The position numbers were made by a program, and so were the translations under genes. Below, in pieces: positions 56,729 to 64,000 of a stretch of DNA of 64,000 nucleotides (positions are counted from its first letter, which is position 1; each line of letters begins with the position of its first letter). The DNA lies in the NCBI RefSeq assembly GCF_963678635.1, contig NC_087063.1, positions 59,652,759 to 59,716,758 of the forward strand, given 5' to 3'. Under the pieces are notes generated by a model. The model was not told where the DNA came from. It worked only from the letters and a program-made list of their open reading frames with translations, and searched no databases. This stretch comes from Symsagittifera roscoffensis. Lineage: Eukaryota > Xenacoelomorpha > Acoela > Convolutidae.

Positions 56729-58022
56729 ACTTAAAGGAAGACAGGGAACTTTAGAATCATTTAATTGATATTCTAAAGGATCAGTATTTTCATTAATTGC
56801 TGTGTTATTAAATTTTTGGAAATATCGGAGGAGTGTTTTATTTCCTAAAATTGTGGTATCTGCTTTTACGGGCTTAGTTTTGTATTTGTGCCATGATTTT
56901 AGTTGTCTAATTACTGGGTCGAGATTTTGATATTGTTTTAAAAGTTCAAGTGTAATTTTATCTGTTGGGGGGAGAAAAATATTGTCAATTTCTAGTTTTG
57001 ATAGGGGAATTGTGTCAAATGGGTCATGGAGGTCAAAAACTTGATTTATTGTCTATTTTGAATCATTTGTTTGTGGTCCTGATAAATTTATTTTATCGGT
57101 TAAATTTTCCTTTTCAATTAATGGAAAGAGGTCTTTTTATGCGAGTGGTGTTTTATTCTTTTTTGTTGAGTGTTATTTTTTATCCATTGTGAGTATGGAA
57201 TTGGTTTAAAAGTTGATGTTCCTAGTAAATCAACATCGTAGTGATTATTTTGGCAATCTAAATAAAGTGGAAAATGTTGTAGGTTATTTATCTGTGATTG
57301 ATCAATGTCAGTTTTTACTGCATATTTGCATTCTAGTCGGGGTGATGTTTCATCTTTTGCGAGATAAAATTTAATATTTTTTGGTAATTCAACTGTAGTT
57401 TTTCGTCTGAGTAATTCAGGTGGCGTATTTCGACTTAATGTATCTGGTAATGCAAGATTTTTTCCTGCTGTCCAAACTGTATGTTAGTTGAAATCTATTA
57501 ACTCTATGATTTCGATTTGACTTTTGTGTAAAGAGAAAAATAATTGGTTTATGATCTGTGAAAACAACTGTTGGGTGTTTTGATCCAAGTATCAGGAATT
57601 CATATTCTGTAAGTGTATAAATTATAGCTGTACATTCTCTCATTAGAGTTGAGAGTCGTAGCTCTGCTTGAGTGAATAATCGTGAATTTGCTAATATAAG
57701 GTTCATTTTATTTGTACCACTATGTGATTGTAGCAATGCTGCGCCGATGCTAAAATTTGAAGCATCGCACATTGCCTAGAATGGTTGATTTGGATCTGGA
57801 ATTATATTTGAAATTTGTTCAGTTAAAAGTTTTTTAATTTCTTCAAATCGTGTTTGATGTTCAGTGGTCCATTCAAAGTTATTTTGTTGTCTGAGGATAT
57901 TAAAGAAGGGTTTTAAGTATAATTGCATTTTATAAACATATTTACTTAAGAAATTTAACATTCCAAGGAATTCTTGGATTTTCTTTTTGTTTGTTGGTGG
58001 CTGAAGTTTTTGAATAGCATCA
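56729..58022 (-). pseudogene. R3 copy B RT C-terminus and RNase H (broken)
   Basis: RNase H starts with MCDASNFSIGAALLQ at 57772 and includes VFTDHKPI near 57560-57540. A stop near 57774 (CATTGCCTAG context) and a frame break near 57480 interrupt it. Weaker homology continues to the integrase start through a connecting segment with LPDTL-like residues near 57440. Frames resume in pieces to 56729. Confidence 0.75.
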
Positions 58023-58930
58023 ATGCGTGATTTTAATGGAGTGATAGTGTTTCGTTCATTATTGTGTCCTAAAAATTTAACTCGTGTTAGAAAGAAATGT
58101 AATTTATCGGGAGCGGCCTTCAGATTTTTGTTCTGGAGTATTTTTTGATACTGTTCTAAAACTGTAAACAATTCTTCTTTGGTTTGTGATTGCATAAAAA
58201 CATCGTCTAAATAGGTGATTGCATTTTTCTTAAGTATTAGTGGTCTAAAAATTTTACTCATAAAAGCTGAAAAAGCTGCTGGTCCTATGGATATTCCATA
58301 GAATAAGCGATTAAATTCATATTGTTGATTTCCAATAACAAATTGTGTTAAACGTCGTGATTGTTCATCTAGTGGCATTTGATGGTATGCACTATTCATA
58401 TCTGCGGTTGTAAAGTATTTTCCATTTATCTTTGTTGAGAAAACTTGTATTGGTTCAATAGGCCAATTGCATTTTGATTCATCAATTAGTGAATTGAGAT
58501 ATCTAGCGTCTAAATTTTTTTTAGTGATTCGCCTTTTGCTAGAATGATAATAGGGTTGATAAAAGTGTTACCTTTTGGTTGTTCTTCTTTATTTACTGGT
58601 GAGATAATTTTGTATTGTTCCAAAATGTCAAGTAATCTGTTTACTTTGTCATGTAAGTGAGGTGGTACTTTACTAGCTCTTTGTTTTTTGAAAACTGCGT
58701 CGGGTTTTAAGGGGAGATGTAGTGATGAACTGATTTTTCCAACGTCAAATTTTCATGTTGCATAGACCGTTGAATCTTTTAACAGTTGCATTGCTAATTT
58801 ATCAAATTCGGTTTGTGTAATTTGTGAATGTTCAAAATTAAACATTGTTAAAAATTTTTGTTGTTCTTTTGTGTAATTTGTTATATTGAATATTGGTTTA
58901 AAATATGGTGTTTTTGTGAAGTAATCTGTG
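57776..58930 (-). pseudogene. R3 copy B reverse transcriptase, downstream copy
   Basis: RT fingers and palm with conserved landmarks: DARYLNSL-like region near 58490, FTTADMNSAYHQMPLDEQ near 58420-58350, GISIGPAAFSAFM near 58300 and the catalytic YLDD (58202-58213). It is open from 58399 to 57776 and frameshifted near 58530. This unit continues into RNase H, so it would be the functional one. Confidence 0.85.
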
Positions 58931-59330
58931 TTTCATTTTAATTACTTATTATTTCATTTAAGGATAATTCTTCGTCAAGAATTGTAGATTGGCAAATATC
59001 TAATAATTGGAGTATATTATTAACGCGGTAGGCTACTTCATGTATAGGTGAAATTGTAGCATTTATTTCACAATATCCTAAAAGTCCTAAGGGTAATGTT
59101 ACTTGATATGGTGTATTGTTATACACGTGTAACGAAATGATGTCGGAATTCGTATTTTTTGAATATTTTATGGATGAGATTGTAATTTTGAAAAATTTGT
59201 GAATAGTTTTGAATTCGAAGTCTGACATAAAAAGTTGTTGTTTATTTTGACCTTTATTATACTGGTGAACTTGTTTTATTGAAAAATTATATATATTTCC
59301 TGATAGTGGTTTCAGGTATTTCCGCGTAAA
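58023..59330. repeat. copy B pol duplication, unit 2 in element sense
   Basis: 1308-bp unit, about 99% identical by eye to 59331-60638 (roughly a dozen differences noticed). It contains the end of the protease-RT linker and RT through YLDD (58202-58213). Confidence 0.9.
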
Positions 59331-60100
59331 ATGCGTGATTTTAATGGAGTGATAGTGTTTCGTTCAATATTGTGTCCTAAAAATTTAACTCGTGTTATAA
59401 AGAAATGTAATTTATCGGGAGCGGCCTTCAGATTTTTGTTCTGGAGTATTTTTTGATACTGTTCTAAAACTGTAAACATTTCTTCTTTGGTTTGTGATTG
59501 CATAAACACATCGTCTAAATAGGTGATTGCATTTTTCTTAAGTGTTAGTGGTCTAAAAATTTTACTCATAAAAGCTGAAAAAGCTGCTGGTCCTATGGAT
59601 ATTCCATAGAATAAGCGATTAAATTCATATTGTTGATTTCCAATAACAAATTGTGTTAAACGTCGTGATTGTTCATCTAGTGGCATTTGATGGTATGTAC
59701 TATTCATATCTGCGGTTGTAAAGTATTTTCCATTTATCTTTGTTGAGAAAACTTGTATTGGTTCAATAGGCCAATTGCATTTTGATTCATCAATTAGTGA
59801 ATTGAGATATCTAGCGTCTAAATTTTTTTTAGTGATTCGCCTTTTGCTAGAATGATAATAGGATTGATAAAAGTGTTACCTTTTGGTTGTTCTTCTTTAT
59901 TTACTGGTGAGATAATTTTGTATTGTTCCAAAATGTCAAGTAATCTGTTTACTTTGTCATGTAAGTGAGGTGGTACTTTACTAGCTCTTTGTTTTTTGAA
60001 AACTGCGTCGGGTTTTAAGGGGAGATGTAGTGATGAACTGATTTTTCCAACGTCAAATTTTCATGTTGCATAGACCGTTGAATATTTTAACAGTTGCATT
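59312..60100 (-). pseudogene. R3 copy B reverse transcriptase, upstream truncated copy
   Basis: The duplicated RT: the same landmarks and YLDD (59510-59521) as the downstream copy. It ends at the duplication junction (59331), after the KSRI segment, where a few unrelated codons lead to a stop. It could not make a full RT. Confidence 0.85.
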
Positions 60101-60638
60101 GCTAATTTATCAAATTCGGTTTGTGTAATTTGTGAATGTTCAAAATTAAACATTGTTAAAAATTTTTGTTGTTCTTTTGTGTAATTTGTTATATTGAATA
60201 TTGGTTTAAAATATGGTGTTTTTGTGAAGTAATCTGTGTTTCATTTTAATTACTTATTATTTCATTTAAGGATAATTCTTCGTCAAGAATTGTGGATTGG
60301 CAAATATCTAATAATTGGAGTATATTATTAACGCGGTAGGCTACTTCATGTATAGGTGAAATTGTAGCATTTATTTCACAATATCCTGAAAGTCCTAAGG
60401 GTAATGTTACTTGATATGGTGTATTGTTATACACGTGTAACGAAATGATGTCGGAATTCGTATTTTTTGAATATTTTATGGATGAGATTGTAATTTTGAA
60501 AAATTTGTGAATAGTTTTGATTTCGAAGTCTGACATAAAAAGTTGTTGTTTATTTTGACCTTTATTATACTGGTGAACTTGTTTTATTGAAAAATTATAT
60601 ATATTTCCTGATAGTAGTTTCAGGTGTTTCCGTTGTTG
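59331..60638. repeat. copy B pol duplication, unit 1 in element sense
   Basis: The partner of 58023-59330 with a spacing of 1308 bp. The near identity shows the duplication is younger than the split of copies A and B. Confidence 0.9.
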
Positions 60639-61410
60639 ATTGTAAATTGGGTAAAATTTTGAGAAGAATGGTGGCTGTTTGTTCATTCTCTGGAAGAATG
60701 TTAGGGCTGTTTTTTTTTGTTTTTGTGTACTTATCTTTGATTAGTAATTTACTATTTATGATGTAGATTGTTGGTATATATTTAGATATAAAGGGTATGC
60801 CAATGATATTGAGCTTAATATCAGTAATATGAAATATTTGTTTTAACGGTTTGCTTAAAGTTTTGTTTTGTTCCATTGTTCTCGTGGGGAGAAGGAATAA
60901 TTGGGTTTTTCCATAATTTACTAATGTTGATCCTTGTGCTGTTGCTAGTTTACTAGAGGTTGCAAGAGGCGTTAATTTTGGATGTAATGTTTTGATTTCA
61001 TTCCATGTGTGAATGTTAATTATATTTGATTCTGCTCCTGAATCAATTAAAAAATCAATTTCAAGATCTGGTGGTTGAAATTATTTGTTTCTTGGGCTTT
61101 CTAAGAGAAATGGAATTGTCCAAATTTTTTCTCTGGGTTGTTCTTTTTGTATATTTTGATAAATATGTTTTGTGTTTGAGCATTGTGTTTCATCTTTTTC
61201 ATCGGGTTTAATTACCGTGTTAATTTCATTTACTTCTTTTGTAGTTTGTGTAGTATCACTGGGTCCAACATAGTAATTGTGAAGGAGTTCCAATTGATTT
61301 TCATATAAATGTGAAGTAAAAGGTTGTTCATATATGATAGGTTCATAGTCGTTTTTGACTGTTATCATATTTACAGAGATGGTATTATCTGTATCACTTT
61401 CTGTATCTGA
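60246..61410 (-). pseudogene. R3 copy B protease and protease-RT linker
   Basis: The aspartic protease motif DSGAES is encoded at 61027-61044. A stop just upstream (61081) and frame breaks downstream (60595-60690) interrupt it. The linker frame 60686-60246 contains NTPYQVTLPLGL, also present in the duplicated copy at 59228-58938. An Ile-rich protease C-terminal region spans 60876-60700. Confidence 0.75.
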
Positions 61411-63984
61411 CGATTCACAATTTATATGATTTTTGTTGTAGTTCGTTACTTCCTGTGTCATCAATACCTGGGGGGTCTGGTGTTGTTTCTTCATTTGTCT
61501 GAACTTGAATAATATGTCTTTGATGTTTTGGTGTGCTACTTCTGTATTGATGTTTAGAATCATTGTAATGATTATTATTCCTGTGTGGTGACTGGGAATA
61601 ATTTCTATATCGATTATTGTAACTTGAGTTTCGATTTTGTGAATTATTTCGTGATCTGTTTTGATAATTATCGTTTGATCTGTGATAGTTTGATCTATTA
61701 TATGAATTATTTCTTGATCGATTGTTCGGGTAATTTTGATTTCGATTGTTTGAATAACTTCTATTTCTATTATGTGAATAGTTTCTATATCTGTTGTATG
61801 ATGAATTTCGTGATTGATTATTGGAATAGTGTCTTTTCCTTGGGTTTGATTGGGAACTGGATCCAGAAACAAATTGTGTTGTATTGGAATTTGATCGTGA
61901 ATAGTTATTTTGGTTATTTTGGCTATTCGATCGATTATATCTATTTTGTGAGGAATTTCGTGTATTTCTTTGTTCGGGTGATCTACCTCTATAACTTGAG
62001 TTATATGGTGATTGATTCCTTGTGTAATTTGTGATGTTCGGAAGTGGTTTTCCTGAACTGTTATTACTATATATATTTTTGTTTGGTATATTTTGGTCTT
62101 TTTTCATGTATTGAAGAACGGTTTATTTGGTTCTTTATGCTTTTGAGGTTTATTCTGATTGTCTTGTTGTTTTTGTCTACATTCGGAAATAATGTGTCCA
62201 TATCGTCGGCAATAAATACACCTTTTTTTGAAATATGGTTTGCCTTTGAAGTTTGGATGTTTTCTGTAGATATTTAGTATTTCAGTGATTTTTTCAATCA
62301 GGTCTGTGTCTGGTTGCTGTATGTTATTTATATGTGTAGTGTTTGTTTCAATTCGATTAACATATTGTAGTTATAGACTTTCTGTTTCTTCGAGTTTCAT
62401 TGTGATTCCTGCTTGTTCTAGTTTATCAACTAATTTTCGAAAATCTAAGTCTGGTTCTCGAATTGAGGAAGGATGAGATGCTCTCTTTTTTATCGCTATT
62501 TTCCTTAATTGAGGTGTTAAGGTCATCATTAAAATTTCTGTCATTTTCGTGTTCTTAAAGTCATGTGTATTAATTGAATATGCTTTTGGAACTAGTGTTT
62601 TGATACGTACTGCTAATTGTTTATTTGTTTCATTTGGTAATCTGCGGATTTCATTGCATAAAACTCTTTGGTGTTGTTTGTTTCTTTCAGAGTCAAACAT
62701 TTTTGAAAGTTCTTGTGTGAATCTTTTCCAGTCTGATTTTATTTCTATGGGTAATACTGAAAACAATTTTTGAGCTGCGCCATCTAGGGTTGTTTGTATT
62801 AGTGCTGTGCGTCTATGTATCCAATTTTGATGTAGTGGCGTATTAATTGGTTCGGGTCCTATATTTAAAATTAAATTTGCTGTTACTGCATTTAGATAAT
62901 CTTCTACAGAATATTCAGGGTCTGTTCCTGTGATTACCATCAGTGGTTGATTGGATGTTATTGACGATCCACCGATGAGGTATGGATTCATTGTCATCTG
63001 TAGTGATTCTGCGGCATTTGGCATTTGTGAAAAATTTGAAAGTTGATTTTTTGTTATTTCGTGTTGCTGAAGGTAATATGGAAGCGGTATTTCATTTTGC
63101 ATTTGAGTTGGTTGATAAGAATGCATTAACATTGGATTTTGTGGCTGTATTGGTTGAAAAGATTGTGTAATAAATGGGTTTGGTATATGCATTTGTTGTG
63201 GGTTTTGTATATCTGTTGGTTTTTGTGGGTAAATTTTTATATTTTGAGATGGATGAGGTTGTCGCGGTCTCTGTGTGCGATATTCTTTAGTATATGGTGC
63301 AAAACTATCTGGTTGGTGATAATCATCTTCATCAGATGATAAATAGTTTGTATTTTATGGTGTATGTTGTTTTTTTATTTTGTTGAAAGAATGGGTAATT
63401 TTCACTATAATCCTGTGTAGGTTGTGGATTATCTGGAAAATTTACTGAATTAGTTGATGTTTTTGGGAGATTCCAATAATGGGAACATACGTGATTTAAA
63501 TTTTGTGTGTTTTTTCGGGGAGGTTGTTTTGTTCTTGGTTTGTGAGCATAATTATAATTGTGTTCTGCAAAGGTATTTCTTGTGAATGGTTTTCGTGTTT
63601 TTGACGGTATTGTCATTGGTCTATACGTTTGATAGTCCATATGTGAATATTTTGGAGCAACCGAAGGTTTTACGGTTGATTGTAAGGTTACTTGTGTTAG
63701 TGATGTATTTGTATTTCTTGGTGTGGTCAGATTGGGGTGTTTTGGTGAAATACTTTGTTGTGTAGATGTTGCTGTTGTTTGGACGATTTCTTCATTTATG
63801 AAGTGTGATGGTGTTTGAATATCTTGTTGTGTAAGATTTCTGGTTCCATTAAGGTTTTCATTATGTATGACCGTCGAATTTAAACTGTTATTTTGGTGTA
63901 ACAGGTAAAAATGTATTATAATTCAAGGGTGTTGCATCAATGGTTAATGGTATTACTTTTACATAATCTCTGTGATAAGATATT
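61411..63984 (-). pseudogene. R3 copy B gag, N-terminus beyond window edge
   Basis: An N-terminal Thr/Pro/Gln-rich part (MDYQTYRP at 63640) is frameshifted near 63332-63360. The capsid region 63192-62371 (273 codons open) has NWIHRRTALIQTTLDGAA and ERNKQHQRVLCNEIRRLPNE, and ends at a TAG. The single zinc knuckle CIYCRRYGHIISEC lies at 62179-62220. A tail of Asn/Arg/Ser/Tyr-rich repeats runs 62107-61415. Compared with copy A, a one-base shift near 61430 separates the tail from the pre-protease frame; in copy A they are continuous. The family binds RNA and forms the particle core. Confidence 0.8.
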
Positions 63985-64000
63985 GTACTTATTGCTTGAC

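Larger units (their letters stand above)
48432..63984 (-). mobile_element. R3 copy B, env-bearing gypsy/retrovirus-like element, cut by window edge
   Basis: The second copy of the R3 family. It is diverged from copy A (in the RT segment around MNSAY.QMPLDEQ roughly three quarters of residues agree) and better preserved. The 5' LTR, leader and gag start lie beyond the right edge. Order in sense: gag, protease, RT (duplicated), RNase H, integrase, spacer, env, accessory ORF 2, 3' LTR. Confidence 0.88.

Noticed and set aside
61411-61460. programmed frameshift between gag and protease in R3 copy B
   Set aside because: Copy A reads through the same place in one frame, so the copy B shift is better explained as a small indel.
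61415-61872. Ile/Thr/His-rich minus-strand frame as a separate protein
   Set aside because: It overlaps the gag tail in another frame. Only its 3' end (below about 61440) corresponds to the real pre-protease segment.
61585-62034. 149-codon Tyr/Phe/Cys-rich plus-strand frame
   Set aside because: It is the complement of the Asn/Arg/Ser repeat tail of R3 gag, so it is a compositional shadow.

Overview
This window is AT-rich invertebrate-type eukaryotic DNA that consists almost entirely of transposable elements. There are no bacterial operons, no CRISPR array and no convincing tRNA or rRNA gene. Candidate 3' splice sites of the form TTTTCAG precede the few host-like exons. This fits a small-intron animal, perhaps nematode-like, but the species cannot be fixed from the sequence.

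Left part (1-8.2 kb): a fragment of a long LTR lies at the left edge. A host-like exon (951-1367) encodes a secreted or membrane protein with a short Cys module. A 1.3 kb inverted-repeat transposon (about 1970-3256) carries two small non-autonomous transposons nested in it, both with perfect 8-bp target duplications. A tandem duplication follows (about 3375-6105 and 6106-8227), each unit made of about 660 bp of flank plus a long LTR.

Retroelement family R3, minus strand, two copies: copy A (6776-26535) and copy B (48432 to the right edge). In sense order it reads small basic ORF, gag with one CCHC knuckle, protease (DSGAES), RT, RNase H, integrase, a non-coding spacer of about 1.1 kb, an envelope-like gene, one or two 3' accessory ORFs, and an LTR of about 1.4 kb. 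Copy A is heavily decayed and its RT motif reads YLGD. Copy B keeps YLDD and an open integrase. Both have tandem duplications inside pol, with different breakpoints.

Two plus-strand Ty3/gypsy elements: element 1 (27834-34081) has two 216-bp LTRs that differ at 7 positions by eye, and nearly intact gag-pol with two frameshifts. Element 2 (39420-46169) is an older relative with a 5' LTR remnant and many stops. In both, the gag start codon straddles the LTR/primer-binding-site junction. An assembly gap (34083-34282) begins one base after the 3' LTR of element 1.

Right part: a second pair of the same two MITE types (46187-46764), a minus-strand ankyrin-repeat exon (47070-47677), a small plus-strand membrane-protein exon (48012-48223), then R3 copy B to the edge. 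Unassigned DNA at 26.5-27.8 kb and 36.6-36.9 kb holds striking palindromes. The window is best read as a nest of retroelements with a few isolated host exons.
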